From Ceriagrion tenellum (taxonomy: Eukaryota > Arthropoda > Insecta > Odonata > Coenagrionidae): a DNA stretch of 64,000 bases. The stretch is taken from NCBI GenBank assembly GCA_963169105.1, contig OY720632.1, positions 868,001-932,000 of the forward strand, given 5' to 3'. The position numbers were made by a program, and so were the translations under genes. Under the pieces are notes generated by a model. The model saw only the letters and a list, made by a program, of their open reading frames with translations. It searched no databases and had not been told where the DNA came from. Positions 19,250 through 31,780 of the stretch are shown in pieces; the first letter of the stretch is position 1, and each line of letters starts with the position of its first letter.

Positions 19250-21442
19250 GTTAAATCATTTTGAGAATCGGCGCATGAACTTCACCAATGTGTCTGAACG
19301 GACGCAATAGACGAATGTTGGGGGGAGAAGTGGAGCATATTTTTTGTCCTTAAGACTATAGTCAGTGCTCCTTTGATTCAACATCATACCTAGCGCGAAC
19401 AAATAGATGGTAATAATAACGAATGGTGGAAGAGAGATACTGCACGTGGGGTGGTGAGTCTGATGCCCACATGCCGATCTGAATCAGGAGTAAGTTTAAA
19501 GAAATGGATAGGCCGTTTTAGAGGTACATTTTTATGCACAAACGGATGTATCATGTTTTGAACAAGAAAGTTAAAAGGAGTGTTATTCACAATCAATGTG
19601 GCGTATGCTGTGTGAAATCGGTCTCGCTAAGAAAGGAACGACTACCAAAGTTGCGCCGAGCGCACGGAATAAAAGACTCGGGTAATACATTGCCACGTGT
19701 CGTCGTGTGCTTACGAAATCCTACAGACCCTCAGCAAACGGACGTCATCGGTAGGGCAGGGCGTGTCGTGGAAGCATTCAGTATGGGAAAAATGGTGCAA
19801 CGGTCGAATGGATGGTTGACCGGCGGCACTCGTTAAACGCCCGTGTAGGGTGTAGTGAAAATGAAGTCTCCTCCGAAAAAATGAAGCGTCAGTGTGAATG
19901 GGTCGAGAAAGTGACATCGAATTAGATAGTGCTCATAATCAGATGCGACAGTGCGGAACGCAGGGTCCACTGAAACCTGGGTATTGATGTCGTAATGGAA
20001 CGTATTATGTCTTCCTTTTTCTAAATCGGTAAAATGTAACGTTCTGAATTTTCGGGTGAATTGTGCGTGCGGCTCTCGTGGAATGTTGAACATCGTGTCC
20101 TCTAACGGGGAAGAATCGTGAAATGGGTGTAAATTAGTCGCTGATCCTGTAAAGTCAGCGGTATATCCATCCAATTTGACGAAGGTAAACTGTGGCGTAA
20201 AGGAGAAAGAGAATGATGGGACATTTTAACATGTTTTCATTAGCAATACGGAATTTTTCATGTCTCACGCAACGGCACTTAGTTTGCCATCAGAATTTGC
20301 CATGGAAATCTCGGGAATCCGCTCATTTCCAAAATAAACCTATTGTCAATAGTGTTGTATCGCGTTTTTCTTATGGTGCTATAAGTAGACATTCTGTACA
20401 GCCACGACGGGAATCCGTATTATCTAGCGAGAGAGTATGAAATATGCCGCACGTGAATTCATTCGAACAGTAGTATCGAACAGGTTGTTTCTGAGGGAGT
20501 AATGAATATTGAATCAGAGGATCCTGGCTCATGTAAAACATGCAACATTTTTCCCGTAAGGCATCGGCCACAAGCTATCCGTACGCCTCATATTTTTCCT
20601 CCGTGCAGCAGTTACTTCTCCCAAAAAACTCGGGCCCAGTACATGTTAACCGAGGAGAGTAAACGTAATGCTTTTTGGAAGTCTCGGCTACGATTTTCTT
20701 ACGTAACAACAATTTCTGCGACAGCAATACCTCGGTACTGGACGAAATGATCTCTGGGCTCAGGTATAACAAGTACGTCTTCTTCAAATGCCTGAAGTCG
20801 GTTGCTGGTCCGCCGAAGTCACTAATTTCAGGAATTGAATATCGACAACGCTTTATAAACTTAAGTTTGATCGATCACTTCTGCAGTTATGTTCGTACGT
20901 GAAACGAGCGGCGTCGTCAAAAAATAGTACAGCGTGGGCGAATAAAAGGAAACATCGTAGAAACACTCTGTAGGAAAAGTGTTCAAAGCACTCGATTTCC
21001 TCTGTAACGTATCGGTAAGATGTCGGCATCTTCGCCGGAAAAGAATGTGGTTTTCAATGTACATTCCAGATGGGACTAATTGTCCATCACCTCGAACACA
21101 GCATCGTCTACAGATAATAGGAAATCACCGTGTAACACGATCGAATTCTCTAATCCGGGTGACCTTTTCGCGTTGCGATTTCTTCGTGGAACAAAGACAA
21201 TTGTCCGCTATGATTTTTCATCCATGGAATGTTATCTGCATATATTCCCGTACCCTGTTCTCCATGCACGCGGGATGGAATCCCTTCTGGACCATAGGAT
21301 AGCGTGTTTCTTTGGAGCCGATAACGTTCATTTCCTCGAGCGGATTAATTTGCACGAATAGTTTTACAATATTCATGTCCCACACTATAATTTTGGAAAT
21401 ATGTGAAGTATGACGAAAAGAAAAGTTTCATCGAGTACCCTC
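19250..21442 (+). repeat. 5S intergenic spacer, copy 1
   Basis: A 2.2-kb sequence directly behind the 5S T-tract. It is nearly identical to 53832-55980 over most of its length, with small indels near 21.1 kb. Several short frames repeat between the copies only because the DNA is the same; none resembles a known protein. Similarity ends at ~21442, where Tx-3 begins inside its ORF1, so the spacer end and the 5S start of the next unit have been lost here. Confidence 0.9.
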
Positions 21443-22417
21443 CAAGTACCATAGAAGAGGTATATGGTATACAGTTTGGTGCATCCAGGAAGCAAGTGTT
21501 CTTAAATAAATGAAGCAATACACGCGAAGTGTTTGGAAACGGTGATGGGTGACCTCCCGTTTCCCTCTAAAAAGGCCCCGGAGGGCACGGCAACCATCTA
21601 GGATGCAGCCAAAAATTCAACATTAGTAAAAGTTTGTCTACTTCCGTTCGAGATCGACAGGGTCGACATAGAGAGGGTGTTGGGAAAGTATGGAAAAATT
21701 GTTGGTGTGCAGAGGAACACTTGGAGCTCCTGCAGATATCCGGTGGTGACGGGCACTAGGGCGTATTGGATGCACCTAGAACAAGATATTCCTAGTTACA
21801 TCCCGGTCGCTAGTGAGAGAGCCTTCATTTACTATAAGGGGCAAAAGATTACGTGCTCGCGATGTGGATCTAGCGAACATGTACGAATCAAGTGCCCCAA
21901 AACTGTGGGAAGCACTGGTTACGCGGACGCCCTAAAGGTCAACCAGGAGGTGGGGAGGGAGGAGGAGAGCGCGGCCGAGATAGCGTCCCGGGAGGAGGTG
22001 GCCGCGATGGAGACGTGCTCGGGGATAACGGAGCCGGAGGGCGAGGAAAAGAAGGCGGGGAGCTTCACCTCCGACGTGGAGGGCACCGCAAACCCGGAAA
22101 AGCGGAAACGAAAGAGGGTGAGGAGGCAGAGAAAGGCCAGTATGGAGTGCAAGGTCGAGAACCCCCCGCCACCCTCGGGAATAGACCGAGAGACGGGGGA
22201 ACCGATGGCGGAGGTGACGACGGCCCCGGAGGAGGGGGACGACGCAGAGGCGAGCGAGATGGAGGCGGAGGAGACGGCCCCGATCGCGGAGGAAGGAGAG
22301 AACAGCCAAATGACGGCGGCCGGGGGCAGTGATAATGGGGCAGCCGCAGACGCCGTGGAGACGGGGCAGCGGGGGGAGGAGGGGGGAAAGGCGGGAAGGA
22401 AAGAGACGCGAAGCTGA
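21443..22417 (+). pseudogene. Tx-3 ORF1, 5'-truncated
   Basis: The first visible residues (STIEEVYGIQFGASRKQVF) align with residue ~40 onward of other Tx ORF1 proteins; two early stops follow. From ~21610 the frame is open: LVKVCLLPFEIDRVDIE, DIPSYIPVASERAFIYYKG, then the knuckle CSRCGSSEHVRIKC (~21857). A basic patch (KRKRKRVRRQRKAS, ~22100) and a long acidic glutamate/alanine tail run to the TGA at 22415-22417. The protein would bind element RNA. Long frames on the opposite strand over this GA-rich part are by-products of base bias. Confidence 0.8.
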
Positions 22418-22714
22418 CAGCGGAGGGGTGGGGAGGGTGGGCCTCTCTTCCAGAATAACCGAGCACCAGGGAGAACCCATTCCAACTGACGCGGTTCTGG
22501 CGCTCCGAGGCGGAGACAGATGACGATGACGAGTCGACCCGAAGGCGATCTCGAGGGAAGGAGCTGCAACGCAAGGGCAGCGCAGGGGCCTCCACGAGCG
22601 GCCAGGGAAGGAGAAAAAAGTGATGGTGCCTGAGGGGAAGAAGAGACGCCCAATCTTGTCGGTAACGGAAAAAGTTTAAAAAAAAAATAAGCCGTCTCTC
22701 CTGAAATTTCAATT

Positions 22715-25700
22715 ATGTCTTTAAAAATTTTATCACTTAATGTAGCGGGAATATCGAATGAAGGCAAAATATTAACCTTGTTAAATTTGCTACAAAACCT
22801 AAAAATAGACATAGCCCTAATTCAGGAGTACAAAGTAAGCCCTGCCTGGGAAAACCCCGGCTATAACTTTTATAGCAACCACGGTGATTCCGCCCTTGGC
22901 ACGGCCACATTTGTCAAAAAAACCCTACCTGTGAGAAATGTTCGGTTGCACAACTCCGGTCGGATAACAACATTGATGATCGAGGACCTCCATATAATAA
23001 ATATTTACGCCCCCTCAGGGCAGGAGAAGAGGAAGGAAAAAGACACCTTTTTTGGCAGCACCATCCTTCCATACGTGGTCGGTTTCTCGGAGAAAGCTAT
23101 TTTGGGAGGCGACTTGAATGCGATATACCGGCCACAAAACAGCGACGCCAACAAGCAAAATATAAGATACCCCACTCAAAAATCCTTGAAAAATCTCATT
23201 AATACAATAAAAGCCATAGATGTTGGGAAAAAGTTCGAACAGGGTAATGTAAAATACACTAGAATTGGCACCGCATCCAGAAATAGAATAGATTACTTTC
23301 TAGCCTCACGCAAAATAGGAAAAAAAATCATACAATATAGTACAATACCAGCCGCCATCTCCGATCACTGTGCCCTAACAATAGAAATAAAAGCAGACGC
23401 AAAACCCCCCACATGTAACGCCTCAACGGCAGGCAAGCGAATCTGGCAATTAGATACCAACATCCTAAACCATGACGAGATACGCGAAGAAATCAAAGAG
23501 GAAATACAAAAACAGTTAAACTAAGAAAAATAGATTCCGACCCCGCGTATTGGTGGGATCATATATTTAAACCCAACGTCATCCGGAAAATAAAAAATAT
23601 AACGAGGGAGCATTACAGATCCGAGAATAACACAATAGCTCTACACCGCAATGCCCTAAAAGATTTAATTGAACACGTAGACAAGCCTCCCAACTTTCAT
23701 GAGAAAGTAAAGGAGCTTAAAAAGACGATCTTACAGTACGAGCTAAAAAAACTCGCACCGCGTATCTGGCAGAAACAATGCGACCCCAACACTTGGGACG
23801 CCGTCACCGCGACCACTCTGAGGCGAAGAATAGAAAACAGTGGGGGAGGGGTGTTGGTAAATAAAGATGACGCGCAGCCAGAACAGCTGATTGCGGAGGC
23901 GAAACATCATTTCGCGAGTCGCTACGGGGAGTGGAGGGATGGCGACGCCCCCTCCCTCCCCGCCTACCTCCCCCAGCTGAGCGAGGGGGCGAGAGCGGGT
24001 TTCACGGTCGAGGTGACGGAGGACGACCTTGATGAAATCAGGCCCAAATTGAAGGCGGGGAAGGCCCCGGGGATCGACGGACTCCCGTATGAGTTTTATC
24101 TCGTCTTCTGGGAAGAAATGAAACCCGCCCTCCGCGTCGTTCTAAATAACATCGCGGAAAAAAACGAAATGACGGAAAATGTGAAAGTGGCAATTATTAC
24201 GCTGATGCCCAAAACGCCGAACGCGAAAAAAATAGAAATATTCCGACCCATTTCCCTACTAAACACAGACTATAAAATATACGCGCACCTAATCGCGAGA
24301 AAACTAGAAACACTCTCCGAAGGGATAATTCACGAAAACCAATACAAATCGCAGGCAGGCAAAAAATCGGCGATCGACGCTAATATATTAACACGCGACA
24401 TAGTGCTGAGCAAACCGCCGAAGACGGGAGAGAGCACTCTTGCCCTCCTTGCCTTAGACCTGGAAAAAGCCTTTGACTACATCCGTATTGAATGGATCAT
24501 CCTTCTGTTGACCAAAATGAATTTCCCCACTGAAATTATAAAGGTCATCAAGGTAATGTACGCGGATATCCATTCAAAAATTAAAATAGGCAAACACCTT
24601 TCGGAACCCTTCCCCATAAAAAATTCTGTTCGACAGGGCTGTCCCCTATCAAAGTTATTGTTCACTATCGCCATCAGCCCGATAATCACCGATATAGTCA
24701 ACCGAGGGGTCGGAATTAGGCGGTGCGGGCAGACGTACTCTGCCATCGCGTATGCCGACGATATAACAGTTTATATCAAAGACGACAAAGAACTTGCAGA
24801 AATAGATGAAATACTAGGAAAATATAAACCCGCCGGCATAATAGTAAATAGAACAAAATCGAAACTCCTCCATATTAAATAATCAGAAATAACAATCACT
24901 CACGGATGGCAAAAGACAGAGTCCGTTCAAATACTCGGGCTATGGTGGGAAAAGGACTATTTCAAAATGGTAAATAAAAACTGGGATAGAGCCATCCAAA
25001 GAATAAAAGAAAAACTGTTTACTTACGGAGACTTCCAAATGCCGATATCAGCAAAAATAAAGTACGTGAACGAAACAATGTATCCCCTTATTTGGCATAT
25101 AGCCCAAATATGGCCAATTCCGGAGAGGGAAAACGCCGTAATAATTAGGCTAACAAACAATTTTATATGGAACGGGTTCATAAAGAAAAAAGAAAGGAAA
25201 ACCTTATACGCACCAAAACACCTTGGTGGCCTAAACCTGGTAAATTGCAAACTTAAATGCACTATCCTGCACAGGAAAAAAATTGCGGAGGCAATTACCT
25301 GGGAAAACCCCCTCCGGAAAAGGCTCCTGGTACACGCCATGGAATCTGCGAAAAGAATGAATTATTTCAAAAACGTCATGGAAGAAGCGGTAGACTTACG
25401 AAACGAATATTTATTTCAGGGCCATTTAAAACCCACTAAAGATATCTATGCCGACAAAATCCATAAAGAAAGTGGACAGAGGGTGGCAAAAAAACGGGGC
25501 AAACGTTTGGCAAAACTTCGCAAAAATAAAACAAGACGCGAGGGAGGTGAGTACCATGTACGCGGTCTGTAACGGATGCATGGTAACGGGGAAGATGAGA
25601 CAGGAGGTGGGCCTAACGGACGACCCGACGTGCACAGAATGCGGGAGAGTCGACGGGATCGAGCATAGGGTCCTGGGGTGCGATCCCGCGAATAGGAGTT

Positions 25701-25935
25701 GAGGACCCTGAAAAACATTTACAGGGAATTTGACACGTTCGGAGATGGCACAATTACCGATTCCAACCTGCTCACTCTAAACTTCAAACTTTTCCCTAAC
25801 AAAAAGAGTGCCATACTGGCGGAATTGGTCGCCACACGTGCAACCAGTCAAATCGGTAAGAAAAACAACCGGGACGAACTGATCAAAAAGATCGTAAAAA
25901 AATGCCAACCACTGATAACGAAAAGATATGGTTAG
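22715..25935 (+). pseudogene. Tx-3 ORF2: endonuclease, reverse transcriptase, zinc C-terminus
   Basis: The endonuclease frame (ATG 22715 to 23524) is complete in motifs: LSLNVAGIS, ALIQEYK, INIYAPSGQ, LGGDLNAIYRPQ, SRNRIDYFLAS and ISDHCALT. It ends in a stop and the frame shifts before the reverse transcriptase (23851-24882), which has GKAPGIDGLPYEFY, FRPISLLNTDYKIYAH, ALDLEKAFDYIRIEW, NSVRQGCPLSKLLFT and an intact AYADDITVY (~24750). One in-frame TAA at 24880-24882 separates it from the C-terminal part (to 25572). A frameshift then leads to CTECGRVDGIEHRVLGC (~25630) and the FGDGTITDSNLLTL block. It nicks target DNA and primes reverse transcription there. Few lesions suggest moderate age. 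The LLNTDYKI motif favours the L1/Tx1 group. Confidence 0.88.
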
Positions 25936-26561
25936 AAAACGTGTTTTAATCCCATTGAATATATAAACGAATGTAAATGTATGTCAAAGAAAACCAATGA
26001 ATTCCATGTTTCTTTTCCCTTTTCTTTTCTCTTTATCCATGGTTTTCTCTATAATGTTTCCAAATGTTAATTTTTGTGGTATCTTAAAATGGATCACATA
26101 TATGTCAAGATCATCTCGATGTAACATACTTTTGAATTTTCTCTATTTATATAGCTTTCTCTTTTTTTTACTAATTGAGACAAAACCAAAGAACTTTATG
26201 TATTTTGTACTTTTCATGAAATGTTTCAAAAATAACAACTCTAGAGAAGCCTAGGGTGCTTATGTACCTAAAATGTATCTGATAAATTTGCATAAAATAA
26301 AAAGAATTAAAAAAAAACACGAACAGTGCGGACGACCGTGAATTTTGTTCCCGAACGCTTTAAGGTCGTTAGTTTTACCGAGTGTTCGACGAATTTTTCC
26401 TCGGCGATCTCCTTCGCGATCGCCCCGGACGACTGGCCGCCCGTTCCGGGCTGGCTATTCTGTAAACCATACGCGTGTTTTCCGACACGGAAAGCATTCT
26501 GTTATCGTTTATTTTCTTTTTTTTACTTTGTGCGCCATAAGTGAAAGTGTTACCCCTAATC

Positions 26562-27995
26562 ATGGAGCCGGAGACGGATTGGGACAACACTTTAAGAATC
26601 GTGATTGAAACGAAAAATACTCCGCCTAATCACCTAGAGGTCCATCGATTCGTCGACGTTGAGCTCGGTGTGAAGCCTGAGTGGATTAGAGGTATACAAC
26701 CGGATCTGTTTAAACAACAAGTTTTTGTGATGCTGAAAAAAGAAGAATACCTGACAACGGTACTCAGCAAGGCAAAAGGGAAGATGCCCTTCCCGACCAA
26801 AAATGCAAAGAGAGGTGAAGCTGTGGTGGAAAACGCTGGTGAGACATACAAGATAATCAAGGTATGTAACGTGCCTATGGGTGTTCCGAGGGAAAGGGTG
26901 GAAAAGAACTTGAACGATACGGGAAAATCGTCAGCTATTCTGAGACTAAGTGGTACGGAGAGGGATACTTTCACGTATGGAACGGGACCAGAGCATTAAA
27001 TATGATCCTAAAAGAAGAAATCCCGAGTTACATCCCGATAGGCAAGTACAGAGCATGCATCCATTACGATGGCCAAAAGCAGACCTGCTCTAAGTGTGGA
27101 AGCACTGAGCATTTGCGAGTCCAATGCCCTAAAATCCACGAAAAGACGTACGCCAACGCCACAAGACCAATTGGAATGGACACCGAGGAAGGTGAGAGAG
27201 TGCCGCAACAGCCGGATGCCCCGACCGTGACGACCAAAACAACGGGGTTGGGGGAGACTGCCGAGAGCGTGGGCGAAGTGGAAATCAAAAACAAAGGAGC
27301 AGCGAAGGACGTGGAGAAGTCCGAAGCGAGCGGAAAGAAAAATAGACACTCGAAGAAGAGGAGGGGGGGGAGGAAAGGTAGCGAGAACGCCGGGGGAAGT
27401 GGGGAAAACGATGCCTCGGAAGAAGAGGACAGTGTGGGGGGGAGGGTTTTGAAAAAAACTGTGAACGAGGCAAAACAAAAGCCTGCTCTCGTAACGGGGA
27501 AAGGGGACGATGAGATAAAGACTAACACCACGAGTGGGGAAGAAGAAAAACGGGGGGAGAAGAAATAGACACTGATTGTGTACTGATATCAGGAGACGAA
27601 AACACGGACGATAATATGAGTGTTGATGAGCTGGACGGGGAGGGGGGGAGGCGGAAATTGAAAAAAAACTAATTGTTTCTCCTCAATCCAAAGGTTCACC
27701 AATCCAGGTTGCAGACGATAAGAATATACAAGGGACAAGGATGGATACACAGGAGAGCCCAACAACCTCGGGTAAATTTTGGATGCCAAGCACAGAGAGC
27801 GAGAATGTAACAACTCCCGTCCGGGACAACCCTTTCAACATTACAACGTGTAACAAAGAAAAGGAGGAAAGCGGAGAGGAAGACACGAAGGGAGAGAAAA
27901 CTGATCCAACTTTTAAAAGAAAAGCTGGCTCACGGTTGGTAAAAGTAGTTTATACCATAAAAGATAAAAAAAGCTTAAAGACGATAAGAAAATAA
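26562..27995 (+). pseudogene. Tx-4 ORF1, frameshifted
   Basis: The first ATG is at 26562 (MEPETDWDNT). The N-terminal part reads NHLEVHRFVDVELGV and FKQQVFVMLKKEEYL, and KIIKVCNVPMGVPRERVE follows. A frameshift near 26950 leads to ILKEEIPSYIPIGKYRAC and the knuckle CSKCGSTEHLRVQC (~27090). A basic patch (KKNRHSKKRRGGRKG, ~27330) and an acidic tail end at 27568. More ORF1-like sequence continues to 27995 after another break. It is the RNA-binding partner of ORF2 and is inactive here. Confidence 0.78.
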
Positions 27996-28479
27996 AAGTG
28001 AATAAACATGGCATTTTGCCACAAAGTCAGAAGTTGTGGTAAAACTGGTGATCTTTTAAAAGTTAACACAATAATACAGTGCAAGATGTGCATAAATTTC
28101 AAAAAGTTTCAGTTACGAGGTGGGAGCGACGAACTATTTAGTTCAAAAGTGCATTATAATTTGTTAAAAAGTGCAATAACTTTCAAACTGTACGGGGCAG
28201 TGGGCAAGGGAAAATGGGTGGGAATGCCTGGCTTTGATTTTAATATACGGGTAAAGGGGGGAAGGGCGTTCCTTTATTCTTCTTTCCACAGGCAGAAACG
28301 TTGGCAGCCCGTGCTGCCAAGGCCAGAGAGACTCGGAGTTTTCCAAAAATAGACAGGTGGAATGTGGGACTGCATTACGTAACCCAAAGCCGGAGACGAG
28401 ACACAGAACACGGAAAGAAGACAATAAGAGCGAAGCGAAGAAAATTGTAATAAATACAACTGGTTTCTGGTCAAAAATG

Positions 28480-28790
28480 AACTCAAGGTATGAATTTTGT
28501 ATAACTTATTGTTTGGGTAAAATAAGTTGAAATTAACAGCTACAGAAATGTATACATCGGCTCTTAAAGCTAAAAATTTGCTTAGAAAGTCACAAGAGCA
28601 TGTAGCACAGTGCATAAGTGCCCGGATGACGAGGGAGTTTCACCTTAAGGGGATTCAAATCCCCATCACGTACTTTGCTTTTTTTACCTGTCATATTTTG
28701 TCTTGCAAAGGGTTTTATTTTACTTTTTTCACTTTCTGTTCAAGCTAATCAGTGCTGATTTATTTCCCGTGTTTTTCCCTGGTTCTTTTT
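28480..28790 (+). mobile_element. Possible tRNA-derived SINE between Tx-4 ORF1 and ORF2
   Basis: TAGCACAGTGC (28603-28613) fits an RNA polymerase III A box and GATTCAAATCC (28652-28662) a B box, 49 bases apart as in tRNA-like genes. The gap between ORF1 and ORF2 is some 500 bases longer than in Tx-3, which leaves room for an insertion. I cannot find its ends or a target repeat. Confidence 0.4.
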
Positions 28791-31780
28791 TTCTAAGTTT
28801 TGAAACCAAATATGGAACTAAAGGTAATAACCTTTAATACTGCTGCCATTGTAAGCACTGTTAAAATTAACATTGTGTGGGGGGTTTTTAAAGACTTAAA
28901 CATATACATAATTCTTCTCCAAGAAGTGCATAAGGAAGCCAATTGGTGGCACCCTGGCTTCAACTTGTTTGCAAACTTTGGTGATAATAATGTTGGTACG
29001 TGTATTTTAACGAAAACCTTAAACGCAAAATATTGCCGCCGACATGAGTCGGTCCGAATAATTAGTATATTAACTGAAGACATACATGTAATAAACGTGT
29101 ACGCCCCTTCAGGAGCGGAGAAAAGGAAAGGAGAGAGACGCCTTCTTCAACACAGACATCATACCATACGTAAACTGTTTTTACACGAAAGTCATTTTGG
29201 GCGGCGACTTCAATGCAATATATCGACCACAAGACAGTAGCGCGAAAGCACTCAAAATAAGTTACCCGACATCAAAATCCTTTTCTCTATTACTTGACTG
29301 CATACATGCAATAGACACAGTCACGACGACACAGCAAACAGCACAGCCCTTTACAAGATTTGGAACCCACAGTAAAAATAGACTAGACTACATTTTCACT
29401 TCCCAAGCATTAAAGACATCAAAACACTCGAAAACACCCCAATGACCACATTTGACCACCACGCAATCTCAATCTCATTAAAAATAGATAACCGAATCCC
29501 CATACAGAAAAACCACTGGGAAGTTCGACGAACAAATTTTGGACAGCGACGAGTCAGTAGAAAAAACTAAATTTAAAATAAGACATTTGTTAAACCACCC
29601 TTTGACAGAACATAATGTAGCCAGATGGTGGGAAAACATTTTCAAGCCAAAGATCTCAAAACTGATAAAACATCTCACTAAAGAATTTTACTGGAAGCAA
29701 AGCACAACACTGAACTTTTATCGGGACACCTTGGGCGAACTTTTAAATAACCACAAAGCTAATCATGTTGACGAAATACAGATACGCGACCTAAAAAAAC
29801 ACATTAGGGAGCTAGAAATCCGCAAATACGCCCCAAAAAAATGGCAGAAAGAACTATATAACGGGGAATGGGGCCCGATCAGCCTGGCTGCCGTGAAAAG
29901 ATCAATTGAACTCAAACGCGAGAATATTCCCGAGAAAGTGGTCGAAGCCGGCGAGGACGCGGAGGCGTTCATCCAGGCGGCAATAAAACACTTCGATGAG
30001 AGATATAACAGATATGGGAAGTGGGAGGACGAGGCCTCTCTCCCCCCTCTCCCGCAAGGCCCAAGGCTAGAGAACACAATGAAGGGAGAATACACAGAGG
30101 AAATTAATGAGGAGGACTTGGAGGGAGTGAAAACAAAACTAAAGAAAGGGAAAGCTCCCGGACCGGATGGTCTTACTTACGAGTTTTACATTAAATTCTG
30201 GGACGAACTGAAACCGGCTCTGTTAAAACTACTCAACAACTTGAACACGCACGGACCCACAGAAAATATGAAAAAAGCCATCATAACATTGATCCCGAAA
30301 ATAAAGACACCCCAAACAATCGATCATTACAGGCCTATCTCACTACTAAACACAGACTATAAGATATACGCGCATGTAATTAAAAACAAGATAGAACCAC
30401 TAGTCACCCAGTTACTATACCCAAATCAATTTGCAGGAATAGCCAATAGAAACTCCATAGATGCATTAACGACAATCCGAGACATCATTATTTCCTCACC
30501 CTGGCCCACTGACACTTTCCCACAGGTAATTGCAATAGATCTTGAAAAAGCTTTCGATAATATCAGAATACAATGGGTAATAAAAACAATGCAACATATG
30601 AACCTCCCCCACACAATAATAAACCATATCAAAAACATCTACAGTGACATTTCTGCCCAAGTCAAAATTCAAAACAGACTCTCGACCCCGTTCACCATCA
30701 CGAATTCGGTTCGGCAGGGATGCCCCTTATCCATGATACTTTATGCAATTGCACTCGACCCTATTTTGAGAACACTACATGAACACAAAATTGGTACTCA
30801 TAGACGAGGTGAACTGTACTCATCGATCGCATATGCAGATGACATAACTATCTTTACCAAAAACACGACAGAAATAGGGAAATCACAGGAAATACTAGAA
30901 AAATTCCAAGTAGCAGGCATAACAGTAAACAGAAAAAAGTCAAAAATGCTCAACCTTGACAGAAAACAAAAGCTACCCGAAAACATTCCATGGAAGGAGG
31001 CCACTGAATTGAAAATTCTTGGCCTAACGTGGGAAAGCAGCTTAGCGAACACCATAAAAAAAACTGGGATCAAGCATTTAACCTTCTGAGATGGAATTGT
31101 TTTAACTTCGGACAAGTAAACATACCAATCATTGCCAAAATACACACACACATAGTAAACACGCATATGTACCCAATCTTGTGGTACATCTCCCACATAT
31201 GGCCTTTACCAAGAAAAACTAATGCAAAAATCATAACAGTCACCAATAACTTTATATGGAGGGGATACCTCCAGAAAACAGAAAGAACAAGACTATATCT
31301 GTCAAATAACAGGGGTGGACTAAACTTGGAAAATGCAGATAGAAAAGCAAACAAAATTTATATGAACAACTTCTCCAAAATTTACCAATCGTGTGATAGA
31401 CAAAGAATAAACCATTTGGAATCTGCACTGGAACACGGCCTGAAAACACAATCACTGAAAAGTTTAAAACAAAATATAAAACTATACCGCCAAAAAAAAC
31501 AACGGTACTCTAACAAGTACGAAAAAAGAATATGCCAAATACATTAAGGATCAAGCCAAAGCATATGGTTGCCCCCCACCTGGCGCCCGTGCTTGGCAAA
31601 ATTTCGAAGGCACAAAAACAGACATAGGGAAAAAGAGTAACTTGTACATCACAATGTCTAGAATCATTATAACAGAAGAAATGAAGTATAAATGTGGACT
31701 GACATGCTCACCAATCTGTGAGACCTGTAATAAAGTAGATACGGTAGAACACAAAATCCTAGGATGTAATAACCTAAGTA

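Larger units (their letters stand above)
21443..26313 (+). mobile_element. Tx-3: 5'-truncated Tx1/L1-like retrotransposon
   Basis: Joins the 5S spacer inside ORF1, so the leader, ORF1 start and 5S nt 1-26 are missing. ORF1 and ORF2 otherwise follow in order, with few defects in ORF2. The 3' untranslated region ends in AATAAAAAGAATT and A's up to ~26313; an AAAAC (26314-26318) follows and Tx-4 starts at once. The 3' half of 5S is reached only behind Tx-4, at 43625. Confidence 0.88.

Noticed and set aside
19390..21361. Set of short frames repeated at 53972-55676, as conserved small genes
   Set aside because: They repeat because the 5S spacer DNA itself is duplicated. Frames on both strands are equally kept and none resembles a known protein.
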